64,000 nt of DNA. It comes from Phoronis australis. Its lineage: Eukaryota; Phoronida; Phoronidae. Shown piece after piece: positions 13,001 to 26,900 of the stretch. Within the stretch, counting starts at the first letter, position 1. Every line of letters starts with the position of its first letter. The DNA lies in NCBI GenBank assembly GCA_002633005.1, contig NMRA01000161.1, positions 609,516 through 673,515 on the forward strand, in the 5' to 3' direction. A program made the translations under genes and the position numbers. A model generated the notes under the pieces. The model was given only the letters and a program-made list of their open reading frames with translations. It was not told where the DNA came from and did no database searches.

Positions 13001-14924
13001 GGCTGTGTGGCTTCGCTAAACGTGACATCCCTCTAGTGCTGTCTCCTGGTGGTGGGGTCAAACCATGCCTACGTAATTCTTGTATTGTCCGCTCCCTGGC
13101 AGAAAATAACAAATAACGTTAGGACGATAAAATTATCAACTACGAAAGATACTTAACCACAGTTTTATGAGAAAAACTAACATTCATGCTAAACAGCAAG
13201 TATCCAAAGCAGTCTGCCACTCGCCAAAAAATGGACAGGTGGTTGAAAAATGTAGTTGCACATTTTAAATAAATGTTCTACGTCACTATTCACAGAGATT
13301 TGTGTATTTGCAAATATTTTTCAATTCCAGCATACGCCTTTGAGGAAAGGCAAATTACGTAAACTGTTGTGTAAGTCATCAAAATCCTTTCTATGTAATA
13401 GCCAATCCAGCCATACCTTTCAAAGCGTTCACCGGTAAGTTGGCGTCTCAGTCTATCAACATCAGACTCTAGTTCAACATTCCTGGACCGCAGTGTGGAT
13501 ATCTCCCGCTGTTGACTCTCCCTAACACAAAACATGTGAATGCGAAGATTCAAGCCACTGTAAACTGTGTTATGGTCTGGTGTCTAGTATTTGTACTCGA
13601 AATTGAACTTGAAATTATTTGCTACATTTTCCGGACTGCTTCAATACGAACTCAATTAAGTTTCTATCATTCTGTGCTTGAGTATATCATGGTTTATGCA
13701 GTCAAGTGTCTAGTAAAAGTTTTCACTTGATGGACCATGGATTTAGGCTACAAACTCTAGTATAAACCAAAAAATTGCGAGTGAAAACAAGAATTAGACA
13801 GTCATCCACATAAACAATAACATGCTCGAGCAAAGAACCGTAGACACTCGATCTTGAGTTCCAACTAAAGTGGAATGGAAAATGTCAAAAACAATTTCAA
13901 GTTTTGACTTAGAGTACAAAGATTAGACCACAGGCACAGTGTCAAAAACTACTAACATCCCAGCCCTATTTACTCTTCCAAAGCATTAAAGTGGACTTGT
14001 GTTCTTTTACTTAAATTTCAATTGATTGCAATGATATGCCTGAAATTCCCCCAACGACCACAGTTCCATGGTGGCTAAAACAAGCTTGCCTTGACAAGCA
14101 AACTTCATGAGCCAAGTGGGAAACAACAAACGCCTCTCAATTCTTGTTGAGCCAGTAGCTTATTTTTAATATGAGTAAACAAATTTTTTAAGGGCCTCAA
14201 TTCAAACGATGGTTTTTTTGATAGAAGGCGTGTGTATATAAGCGCAATTACATGATACATTACAGAAAGGCGTGTTATATTTCAGGTTTTGGTGTTCAAA
14301 ATTAATTTAAAATTCTGAAGAAACAACCGGTAATGTCCAAAAACACAACTTTCTGTTATTTTCACCAAAATCACTACGGCTAAATCAACACTCATTCAAT
14401 GCCATCCAGTTCCCCAACAGCTGAATAACAGCCCTCTTCACCAAAGTCTACCTACATCCTTTCATTCAATTTCAGCTTGTCACTCAACAGCTAAATCCCT
14501 AGCCCCGTACCAAGACCCAACCTGTCACCCTTACATTCAGCATAGACGTGTCTTTCAACCTACATTTTAGTCTCAAATCTGGTCAGCCTTTCCCCAACAA
14601 TTACATCCCTGCCACCTTCACCCAAGCCCAACCCATAAAATTTTACTCTCACTAAGCAGCAGCCTGTCTATCAACAGCAATATTCCCGCCACTTTCTCGA
14701 AACCCAACCCATAACCCTTACATTTTACTCTCATTCAGCGTCAGCCTGTCTCTCAGCAGCTGTATCTCCGCCCCTTTCTCCTGAGCTCCCAGCTGACTCT
14801 GGAACTCCTTCTCCCGGTTCTGTTGCAGCAGACTCTCCAGATTCCTCACTGACGCCCTCTCGCTGTTCATCTGGCTGCGCAGGATCTCAGCCTCGTGCTT
14901 GGCATCCTCCACCACATTTTGTAA
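10005..14924 (-). CDS. CEP135: CEP135 exons 21-24: C-terminal coiled coil and SP-rich tail
   Basis: Exon 21 is 14722-14924 (NLESLLQQNREKEFQSQLGA, human NLESLLATNRDKEFHSHLTS). Exon 22 is 13417-13521 and exon 23 is 12997-13095 (ERTIQELRRHGLTPPPGDS, human ERAIQEMRRHGLATPPLSS). Exon 24 is 10005-10074, encoding RSPSRASSSPSTSFNRRNND and the stop. The SP-rich tail is equivalent to the human tail ending SPSHSPEHRNV. Exon 21 ends AAAAT/GTAAGG. The next frame base is G, restoring Met, so the TAA that appears to follow is intronic and not a stop. Confidence 0.92.
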
Positions 14925-17900
14925 CTGAAACATTTTGCATATCAACATTACCGAAGAACGGCAGGAAAACTGCAACAACAACCAAACTTTTGAAGGTCTT
15001 TTATAGCGATTCTACAAAAACTTTTCCCACCAATCAGTATTGCTAGCACAAATGATGTGCTACTAGACTGTGTGCATTCAAATGCCAGCATACTGTCGCA
15101 TTATGTACTGTTACATTATGGATGCTTGTTGAGGCATTAGATAAGCACGGATATACTAAGAACACTATCCAGATGATTTATTCAACATGGCCGAGACAGG
15201 AAGAAGTGAGAGAGCTCTCTGGTATAGGAAACATAATTTGAGCAAAGAGTCTAAAACAATGCTAAATAATACTAAGTTACAGTGAGATATCATGACACTA
15301 CAACTCCAATGTGATCTCAGGACATCCAGTCCATCAAGTCTATAGCTTATAATAACAGGATTTGGAACGACCAATGACACAAAAGAGGAAAATTTCCCAG
15401 GTGGTTTGTTGTACCACAAATAGGCTTGTGTGACAGAAATATTTTTTGTGTTGTAAAATTTAACTGAAATGAACGTTTTTGCATGAATAAAGTCACGATG
15501 TTAAAAGAGACGAAAAAAGAGGAAACCAGAAATAAAATAAGAGGAAATAGAAACCAAAGCGGAAATCCTCTTAAAAGAAGAAAAATGCAAGCCCAGTAAT
15601 AACTTATTTAGAGCGAAGACAAAGCATGAGGTAACTATGCCAGACTACCTTCGTTTGGTGGCTGCATTTGTTGTCAATACACTTATACCAGACCAACATC
15701 TGCATAAGTGCTGAATCATCCATGCAAACCAGTTTTTGAAAACAAAATACCAATGCAAAGTGGTTCATGACAATTATTCAACACTCCAACACATGACTTG
15801 TGTGACTGATCCTTCTGTTCATTCATTGTTTATGAACACAGAAGTGATTCCATGATTGATACGGGTGACACAACGATTGATACGGGTGACACAATGCTCA
15901 AGCGCTTAAAGCTACACTTTGCCCTGCTAGGCTGGATAAAAAACGATAACGGAATTAAACCTTTCACTGTCATAAGGTCAGTCTGATAATATTCCTGGTC
16001 TTGATAGGATTCCACTGATAGGAAGCAACAGGAGCATCAAACTCATCAACGACTTAAGAATTCCACTTCAGGCTTTATTAGGCTCAGCCAATCCTATAAC
16101 TGCAAATGTGTGCATTGCCTGTGACTTGAGTTGGCAACGGATCCTATTACAGCCAGGAATATTACCAGGCCAAACTTATGAAAGTAAAAGACTTCGTTTT
16201 TTTTAGCCAGCTAAACAGTGTTAAACGCAGCTTTCAGTGACATGTGTTCTTGATATTGACAGAACTCTACTCCAAAACCAATCAAGACCACAGTAATTGG
16301 TCAGACACGTTGACAAAAATCACCCAAGAACACACTTGCCCGCCTCTTACCTGTTCGTGCTCCAGCTCTTTAGTGCCCATCTGTCGCTGTAGTGTATCTT
16401 TGGCCACCTCTAGCTTGGTACACAGGTCTCTGGCCGCGGCCAGATCCTGCTGAACGTTCGCCCTTTCCTCCTCCACCACACGCACATTGTCCTCCAGCTT
16501 GCTGACCGACCGCGTCAGCTGTGAAATCTGAGACTCATACGCCTGTTGTGCGTGAAGGTGCTACGGTAGAGAACGGGAACCGTGTGAGCAAAGTTTGAAT
16601 CAACGAAAACACCAATTCAGAGTTCAAGTGTGAACAAAAGCATTTACGACTTTGGAGTCATGTTATTGTCAGTGGACGCAACATTCAGACTTGTACACAA
16701 AATCCATTGTGTACACAGGGTTGTTGATGCGTTTCCCCAACACATTTCATGCAGTCTTCTTATGCCACTCCCTACATTTCAATGGGTTGCACATTTTCCA
16801 GCCATTTGAGGACCCTATGCACTCCATTTTTCAGTCAAATTTGAGCTCTGATTTCCATCTACTAGACTCCACTGAAACATGCTTTGTTCTTTGGTGCTGT
16901 TATCACCGTGCCCGACACTGTTCACAATGTCACTCAAGTTTAGTAAAAAATTAAAAGAAGAACATGTGCTGGAAATCATTGAGCAGCAATTGAATACTAA
17001 AAATGACAGAAAATGAGACAAGAAACAATTTGAAATGTTGAAATATCTTTACAAATCAATCTATACCTTAGTATGGTAAGAATCAGATCAAAAGCCCCAT
17101 TTTTGAGTTGTTCATCAGAATCTTAAACACTAATGGAGGCTGGATGTTAGACAAGTTCAGAGTGGTAAAAGCTAATGAGTTTGTAAAGGATGACTCACCT
17201 CCCTAATTTCATGCTCCAGATTGTCTATCTTCTCCAGAAGTCGTCTGGTCTCAGACTCCCTGGTGGCCAACTCTAGACGTAAGCCAGACGTCTGACTCTC
17301 CAGTTGGTGAGTCTGTGTAGAATACTTTTCAGCTTCCAGTGTTAGAGAACGGTACTGGTTGAGCAAGTCGGTCCTTTCATCTTCCTGTTGAAGAGAAAAC
17401 AGAATTTCAAACACTGAGCATTTGTCCTCATTCAACATAGTGCCACTCTTGTAGCAGACGTTTCGGCATTGAACATCAAAACAGTAATGTATGAAAAACC
17501 CAGCAGTATCACAACTTAAAATTTCCTCAACTACTCGAGATAAGCAGATAAGAAGTAACCCACAATAAGAGCAACACAACTGACTCCAATCATTTGACCT
17601 CCGTGGTCTGTAAGAAAGATCCTACCTCCTTATTTAGCATGTTCAAGTAATGGATCAACAATAACACTTGAAGGCAAACTGACTTCGGCAAAAAAAAGCA
17701 AGATTGGTTAGACAGCAGAGTGTGGTTTACTTTGAACCCCGGTGTCCAATGAGCGATGCATCACCCAACTTCCTCCTTCCAACCCACCTTGGCCGCCAAC
17801 AGTTCCTCCGTTCTCTTCACTTCCTGTATATAATCCTGCACCTGCTCCCGTAGTGCCTCTCTGTCATCAACGGTCTCCTGAAGATCCACGTTGAGGCTCT

Positions 17901-20900
17901 GAAATGAGCAAACACGTGTTAAGCGAATCGCGTTAAAGTTAAAAATAAACACAGTGGGGAATCTGCAAGATTTGGCAAGTGGAAACGTCAGGGAGAACTA
18001 CTAATTATATTGAAAAAATTGACTAGCTGCCTGACTAAGCGTAATCCTGTGAATCTCAGATTACCTTACTTCAAAAGAGTTCTGCAGTGAAATGCACAAG
18101 CTAACATGTCGTGGAAATGTTAGTTTGAATAAGAGCACAAATGATGCTAGGCAAGCGGCCTCACTTAAGACAGACAGCCACATTCAAGCTTACACAGTAA
18201 TGGTTACCAAGAGACAAGGTCAGGGCTTGGAATGACCAATGACAAAAAAGCGGAAGTTTTTACGGCCCAAAACCTGCGCGCACCTAGCCTTGAAATGGTT
18301 GATGTGGACCTTTGAAAAAAAAACAGTACCACCTCCAGAAGCGTGCGTCTGCATCTTTTTAGCTCGTCCGTCCACTCCCACCTTCACACATTTTTTGTTG
18401 CAGAGTCGTAGTATTTGTCACCGCGATTTACAATCACACGAGACGCCACTGAAGAAATCCACCACGCTATCCCAGATGCCCCGGCAATGTTGACAATTTA
18501 CGTTCCTCCGAAACATAAAGAGCAACTTCCGCTTTTCGAGGTGAAATTCATCGGCAACGCCACGGTAAGAAAAAAATTTGCGCAGAAATTTTATATAAAA
18601 TCCGATTTTTTTACGCGGAAATATAATAAAATACGCGGACAGAACATTTGAAAAAAGCGGAAATCCGCGTTTCCACGGAAAATTCCATGCCTTGCAATAT
18701 TCTCCAAGCTCAGAATTCAATGTTGAAAGAAATGACTTGCTCAACAAGCTATTCAATATTTTCTGACCAGTATGATTTACATTTTACTCAAGAGTCTTTC
18801 TAGCTATTCGATTAACAGATAGCACAATTCAAGCTTGGAATTAAATTCCAAACTGTGATGCACAGTTAAGCATTCTCAACCATGAGGAAATTGAGCATTT
18901 ACACAACAGCTGTCCATTCGCACCTGGTTTTCCTTGGTCATGACCCCGAGGTCGTCCTGAAGCCGCCGGTTCTCACGCAAAGCCACCTCGCGGCCCCGCT
19001 GAGATTCTAAGAACTCCTCTTGTGCTTTCTCCAACTGACGTCGAAGGCTCACCAACTCACGGTCTTTGATTCGGTTCATCTCCCCTGAGTGCCTTATAAC
19101 AGAAACAATACAATGTTAGGTAGTAACAACTTCGCTCAAGATTCATCTTCAAGACCTTTTTAAAGCAAAGTTAGGATATAAAGGAGACTAATCTGATGTA
19201 GTTTTCTAATATTTTAGATTTTCTAGAAATAATCAGGCTTGGAATGACCAATGACGAAAAATGCGGAAAGTTTTACGGTTTTACGGCACAAAAGATGCGC
19301 GCTACCCGGCCCTCGAAATAGCCGATGTGGACCACGCTACCGCCTCCACAACCGTGCGTCTGCGTCTTTTCAGCTCGCCCGTCCACTCCCACCTCCACAC
19401 ATTTTTGGCTGCAGAGTCGTAGTTTTTGTCACCGCCGCTTTACAATAACACGAGACGCTATTGAAAAATCCACCACGCTCTCCCAGATGCCCCGGCAATG
19501 TTGACAATTTACGTTCTTCCGAAACATAAAGAGCAACTTCCGCTTTTCGAGGTGAAAGTCGTCGGCAACGCAGCGGTAAGAAAGGAATTTGCCGCAGAAA
19601 TTTTATATCAAATCTGTTTTTTTTACGCGGAAATATAATAAAATACGCTGACACAACACTTGAAAAAAGCGGAAATCCGCATTTTCGCGGAAAATTCCAA
19701 GCCTTGAACAATCAAATTTTTATTTGAAAAGACTGATGCACCATGCACCAAGACGTAAGTACACAGTCATAGTACATCACAGCCTGAAAAAATGTTAAGG
19801 GAACACTTCCTACCAGAAACTATTGTCAGGGCAAAAATACCATCACAGCACCTCATCAGTTCCTGTACATCATACAGCTGACAAAGTAAAATAAAACAAA
19901 AACAAATTTAAACTTAATGAATGCAAATAAAATTCACTCACTCCAGTTGCCCTTCGGCCTCACCGATTTGAATCTTTAGTTCATCTATCAGCTTATCCTG
20001 CAACATGAAAAGTAGCACCAGTAATGCAACTGAGCACTGATTACAAGAGTTACCTCTCCGCCCCTTTATCATCATAGCGTAGCCTCACAGTTATAATACT
20101 CAGCCCAACTACAGACAGCTTACTAGACACAACATGTCTGTGACCTGGGGCCCAAATCTAATCTCTGTAATCAAAATCGAACTCTACAATACTTTTGGCC
20201 TTTTCTGTTCCACTTCTGCATGAATGCAAGATAAGTGTTCATTAGTCTGTACTCGAGTAAGTTAAGATTTACGGATACAAGTTTCTAGCCCACGCACATA
20301 CTAGATGTCCCCTAGTTTCGAGCTACTAACTCGAGAAAAAACACAAAATTTGGAGTTCACACTCTTTATTTTAGCCGCCTAAATTCTGGGATAATCTAGT
20401 GCAAACTAGGATTACAAAGTTATCCATGTAAGTCATTAAGTACGTGAGCATAGAATGGACACTCGCCTTGAGTTTGCACAAAAGTAGAATAAAATCAACA
20501 AATCCAACACAACCGTTCCCCCGCCAATGCCCCTTACCCTGGCCACCAAATCCTCATCAGCGATCACGATCCGCTCTGTCTTTTCATCCACTGCAGCCTG
20601 CAGGGCGTCTTTCTCCCGATCCAGCGCACTGACCGTCGAACGCAGCTGTGAAATCTCATCGCGCAATTGCTGACTCTCCATTTGCAACTCCTCTATGCGT
20701 GCCTGTAGCCGTTGGCAACGCTCATCTGTCGACAAGCAGTCAGCTTCCTTCCTCATCAGCCTCTGTTGTGTATCAGCTAAAGCCTTCTCAGCTTGTTCTG
20801 CCAATAATCTGGATGGAAAGTCACAAAGATTGTTGACCACAAACACTACAGTGGTGTTTGTCTTAACAGCATTTGATTTTAAGAAGGCTCTACACCAACT

Positions 20901-23900
20901 TCAAAGTTTAAGAAAATCAGAATCGTGCAAGAATTAATCGATACACTTCAGATATGTTTAAGGTCCAACTATGTTTAAGTGTATATCAATTCCTACACAA
21001 AATATTTCAGATGTTATTTACACAAAATGACCTCCGCATTAAGACTGGACTCTTGAGCACTACTACCAACCTCATCTGAGTAGCCGTCGCTCTCTGTTGA
21101 GCACATTCGTCTCGTAGGTCATTATTCTGCGATGCCTGCTCCTTAAGCTGAATATCTAGGTCACTGTTGGCATCTTTCAGCGCCGTCACACGCGACACTA
21201 ACTCCTCATTGTCACCTGCCACCTAGCCACATAAAGACATGACTTGTTTTACTATGTCTTCATGGTCTGATTTTTCTGTTTTGTAAAATTCAACAAATTC
21301 TTTCTTTATTTCAACATAAGAGCATAGAAATTTTCTTTCCACTGCGTTTATAGGCACAGCTCCATTTCACCGATGACTCACTGCATGCTTTGTGTTAATT
21401 GTTTCTTAATACCCAAAAACGAACAGTGCCAACAACTGGTCTCGAACAAGTTCGCAGCAAACTGATTGGCGATCAAAATGTGGCCAAAATTGGTCTCGGG
21501 CAATGAATTTGATGGATCATATTCTGAATTTTTGGTAATTAAGAACTAAAAACACAAGAATTATTGTATATTCAACTGAAATGTGTGAATTCTGCTCAAA
21601 AACTTTCCGTGAATTCAAAGCAGTCTGATTTTGTGAATACCGTTTCTCTAATTGTCTCTGGATTTTTGCCCATTCCTTCTGTTACTGTGTACAAATGTAA
21701 GAGAAGACGGGATGCTCATGTACCATCTATCATAAACTACGTTAATGATCAATAATCAAAACAGATTTAGACTTACACACATCACACCATCTTCGTCAAA
21801 GTAATGTCAAAAAACCTGAAAATCAACACACGCTGCAAAACTGATGCATTCCATAAAGAGTACAACTTGAGTGTAGAACAACATACCTGTTTAGTATTCA
21901 TTTCAAGATCTTCTATCCTTTGCTCTAGCCGAGCCCTGTCGGATATTTGTGTTTCTGTTGCTATCTGCAACCAAGACAACGATCAACAATGAAACAAAGT
22001 CAAGCCCTGTCTACCCAATTGCCGTACACAGCCATCATATACAACTAACCGGAATGTACAGGTGCTCCAACACAAATTTTTCAAGCTCAAGTCCTATACG
22101 AGTTGTTATTTGATAGCAACGTTTGATTTCACTCCAGTTTTTGTTCTTCAAGCCAGAAACACACTGCAATTGCCGCCTACAACTTCCTACGTGGCAACTG
22201 GAAGGTGTAGACAGAGTTTTACACATGTCTGGTGAAGATAAGGTTTTTAACAAAAAAAATGCATATGATTCTCATTTTTTAGTGTTTCACTTTGTAAAAT
22301 CGAATCGCTGATAATTGATTTTTCCTTATTGAAAAATAACATCTCAATCTTGCTACGCTAACCTTGAGCCGCTCTCGGAGCGTGTCACGCTCCGTTGTCA
22401 TTCTCCGCAGGTCAGCAATGGCGTCGTCCCGTTCATTCTCCACACGTCTAAGTACTGCCTGCGCAGCTAGCGAGACCTTGGGGGACTTTGGAGAACGCAG
22501 CACCTGGTGGCGAGTTCGCTGCAACTCGTCTTTAGTCTAAGTTTTAGGAAACCAGACAAAGATTACGCATTTGTTAGTTTTAACAATCAAAGCTACCATA
22601 AACCCGCATAAACAAACTTTTTGATTTATAAAACAACTCAGATCATTTCTTACTCCAGCTGTCTCAGGGAAGAAGCAATTTCTGGCCTTGGAAAGAGCTG
22701 ATAGTTTGTTATTCGGAAACCCTGAGACAGGGGGGTGGGCGATCGCCAAAGTAGTACAGTGGGCGCTTCAACCGAAGATTAGCAAAATGTCAGGGATGGG
22801 CAATTATCCGGGCAGGGGTGTTAACCCGCAAGTTTACGGTACTTCCAACTATGCTGGGTGCATTAATAATTAAATGCGAAATGACAAGCCAACTTATTGA
22901 GATTGATTCAAGCAATAACAAACCGTCACTTTTTCCATAGTTATGAAATCATCTGTAATTTGAGCAAGGAACAACTCAAGATGGGTTTTATAATGACACT
23001 GTGATCTAAATAAAAATGTAATAAAAATGTACGGGGGTTTAAAAAAGCGTGACTCAGTATTTTAACCAAGCAACCAGCCAATGACAAATCCGAAAATTGG
23101 AACTTATTCATTTTTTTCCAATTTTTGTGCAAAATTGATCAGAGATTACCATATCAAGAAATAAAGGACATTGCGATCAACTCAAAATGTGACAATTGGA
23201 GGCCACTAGTCAGACAAAAAGCAAAAACTGTCATACATAAAAACAATCATCGGTGCACTATTATGTAATTTTCACATTATACTATGAAGACACGTTGCAA
23301 AAACTGACTTCTGCGGTCAGATTCACTGCAAAGAGCAACAGATAGAGGGAATTTTCACGCACACAAGGTTTTGAAATTTGGAACGACAAGACCTCAGAAA
23401 AAAGCTTTTCGCACCTGCAACAGCTGGAAGACAAAACAAGCACAATCGAGAAAAAGAAGACTACAGAAGCTATATTTGGTAAGCACTACATAGCAACCGA
23501 GTAAAGCAAGCTCTAGTGAATGCATAACGATTAAAATCCTAACGAAGCAACAATGTAAGCACTAAAAGCCAGGGAAGCAAAAGGATGTTCCGCTGCGATA
23601 ACAAAACGAGCACTACAAGCGAGGGTGGAAGCGTTTAGCTATCATCTAGAAGCCAAGTAACAACTAATTCAGGCTGGAACATTCGGAGCAAAGGGGACAA
23701 AGCAGAACGCGATGCAATTTGGGGGAAAGTGACACTGGTCTTAAGCTAAGACGAACGTAATCAAGAAATCAAAAAAGAAACCATTGCTAGCCAATGGGGA
23801 ACTCACATCTTCGTACAGCAGGTTCAGTTTGTCTCGCTCAGACGTGAGAACCTTCACGTTAGTCTGTATCTAAGAAGAGAATGAAAATGTTACGCAATCT

Positions 23901-26900
23901 GGAAATAGTCCTGATTAGCAGATGAGTGTTAAATGTCATTAGTGAATAAACCTCAACCAAACCTGAAAACTACCTTACGGGACAAAATCGAAATTATTAA
24001 CAGTGAAATGAGGCCAGACAGTAAAATATAATGTTAAAACTACGGAGAGTAAAATGGTGGCTTAATATTACTATAGTGATGACTAAATTGTAACAAGGTT
24101 TGGCTCTAATAAATTAATGCAGCTAAGTAACTCACTTAGCTAGACATCTCTGTAAGTTCTCGTCAAATAAATGAAATCATTGCATGCAGCGAATGTGAAA
24201 ACGCTAATTAATAACAAAATAGAATGCAGATTGTGGCAACGGTTGAAGTGTGCACGTAAGAATTGTGATTGTACAGACGGTGACTATAAGAAGAAAACAA
24301 TGAATCATCATCAACGCTTTGACACCTAGCTGGATGTTAGGCAGTGAAACTCACGTGATTAATCATCTTAGCCGCCACATGACCGCAAATGAGTTATTGC
24401 ATTAGAAAGCTGCACAGGTTATTGAAAATCTATACTGACATTAATTTGTTGTTAGCAAAATGAAAAGTACGGTACATGTTAACCTGAAAATTAACAATTG
24501 CAACATTCTATGAGAATGACAAAACTGAGCTTCTTGTAATTTTCCATGACAAACATCGGATTTAAGTAACCGTCTTTATTAGGGCCATGCTGGATTACAC
24601 AGCGGTAGAACTCTCCTTTGTCACGGAGTTAAGAAAGCGTGTGACCTCGTTTTGTAAATCAGTCATATTTCCGTGTCTCTCACTGATGTCAGGAAGGCGA
24701 AAAATTTCAAATCACACATTCATGGGTATTTGTCCAGTTTATCAAACTTTCTCACGTCAGAGTTCTAGCCCACAACACAGTAGTAATACTTTGTTGGCAT
24801 TGGAAGGACGAATAGAGTAATGAAACTGAGAAAAACAAATAACATGCCAACTTCAATGGAACGAAAACGAGGCAGCAAATGTGCCTGACGACATTGTGGG
24901 TAAATACCGTGTAGTCGCTGTGTAACCCAGGATGGCCCTATTCTGGAGTTTTAGCACTGAGAACACTGTATCCCAAATCCCGATGCCATGGAGTAGTACA
25001 GCATTAAAGTGACAAATTCATTCTTACACATAGTGCAAAAAACCGAAAGAGTAAGTGGCCAATAATTCCAGTAGTTTTTATTATCACTTTATAATCTGGC
25101 ACCCGTTTCATTAGTACTCAGACATGTCTTCAGGAGGCGCACATTGCCACTGCACCATGGACACCTACCTCAGCCATGTGTCGTTCAAACTTGTCCAACA
25201 TCGTCTGAAGTTCGTCACGCTCACGAATCACCCTCATCAGCTCCGTCTCGTCGTTGGTACTCTGAAAAAACACACAAGACTCAAATCAGGACAATTGAAG
25301 ATTGCCTACTAATTACATTGACAAAACACTACATTATGGGTAGGTGACATAGACCCATGAAGGACACGTCGTCTTTCCAGTTGCTCTTTGTAAACCTGAA
25401 TTGAATAACTGATCAAGCACAATGTATGCGGCCATGTCAAGGATTTTGAGAAACATCTGAACTTGTCACAAGCCAATTTCACCAGAACTCAGTGCAGTTT
25501 TAGAATGCACACTTGCTCGTTTTCTTGCTCTGGGCTTGGTAAACATCCACATCAGTTGAGTTATTCCTAGGAAACCAGATTGGATCACGATAGCACGCGT
25601 ACTTAATAAGAAATAATATTTAGACAGGAGCATCATAATGGAACGTGTGAAATTCTACGGTAATTATAACCTAAGTTAATGACCATTAATAAGTTAGTGA
25701 TGCAGAATTGAAAAATGAAATTGTTTATCTTCCATTAAATATTAATCAAATATTTGACAAATTTTTCATCTAGAAGAGTTCAGAAAGGTTCATAAATATG
25801 AATGAAATACAGCAGACTGCTACGATCCCCCTCGTCGTAGGCAAAGCAACTACCAGGCCGTAGGCACGGGAGAAATGAGCCATCATCGTTTATCAACGGC
25901 AGTAGAAATCAGGTGGCGCTGGTTTTCAACATGGCGTGACGCACCTAGAGTATTTAATTTATGGTAATCCCATGTCACAGTCACCCCTCCCCCTCCACAA
26001 CAAACACGCAAACAAAGTCCAAGGTGGCGGTGACCTGGCAGGAATGAATGGTCCACAACTGCGAGGGGAAGCCAGCATCTCACACTTTCTGCAATATTTG
26101 TCCCCCCAATTCAAACTTACCCTATCCCTGGTGGGCGGTGACCTAGTGGGACTGGATGGTCTACTGCTGCGTAGAGAGCGCAGGATCTCGTACTCCCTCT
26201 TGTAGTGGTCTCTCTCCTCCTCCAACACACGGATGATTGTCTCAAAGTGAGCATCAGTCTGCAACAAGTAGTAAGAATGCAAAATAACAAGAAATGTTAA
26301 CTTGTCTCCCCTTTGGCAGATATCTACTTGAATGCCATCGCAAAGAATGCCTTGTGACCCTGACCTAGGTCCTGTGAAGCTCAAAATATTACTTTTGTCT
26401 GCCTTGCTACCGCATCTCAGGAGATAAAATAGACTTAAGTTGCTATAAGTTACAAATTAAAATTGATGTACTTTGAAAGCATGGACTTCTTTGTGTCTTT
26501 CTGATGTCAACCCACACATTTTACCAAAAGATCATTCTGAGGAGACCTTGGACGAATGAAGTACTCAACCAAACTTGAACTCACGACATGAAACACGTGA
26601 AAATCTACATAATGTTTGCCACATGAGTAAAGAATGTGCTTTTGACATCCTTGACAATCTTGTCTTACCCTTTCTTTCTTGCTCGGCATTAACACTGGAC
26701 TACTGATTGAGCGAGTGGGGCTGCGAATCCGTGTGGGGCTGCGGCCCCGTGAGGGGCTCAGTGAGCGTGAGGGGCCATTCTGCAGCATGCGCTGCAGTGT
26801 CTCAACCTCGCCCTTCCAGTAGTCGCGCTCTTCCTCCACCCCCTTCAGGAAGGCCCCAAGGCGGTTAGGTGACTTCCCTCGAGTCTTGCGCGCTGGTGCC

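Noticed and set aside
14716-14721. TAA just after LNESKM as the CEP135 stop codon
   Set aside because: The base run is AAAAT/GTAAGG, a consensus donor; exons 22-24 continue the human C-terminus in phase.
22688-22873. GC-richer 61-residue ORF (ends NYAGCINN)
   Set aside because: It lies in an intron on the strand opposite CEP135, with no homology or splice context; probably chance.
26023-26085. Exon 9 duplicate as a functional mutually exclusive exon
   Set aside because: The phase-0 frame after the possible acceptor meets TGA at once and the donor is missing.
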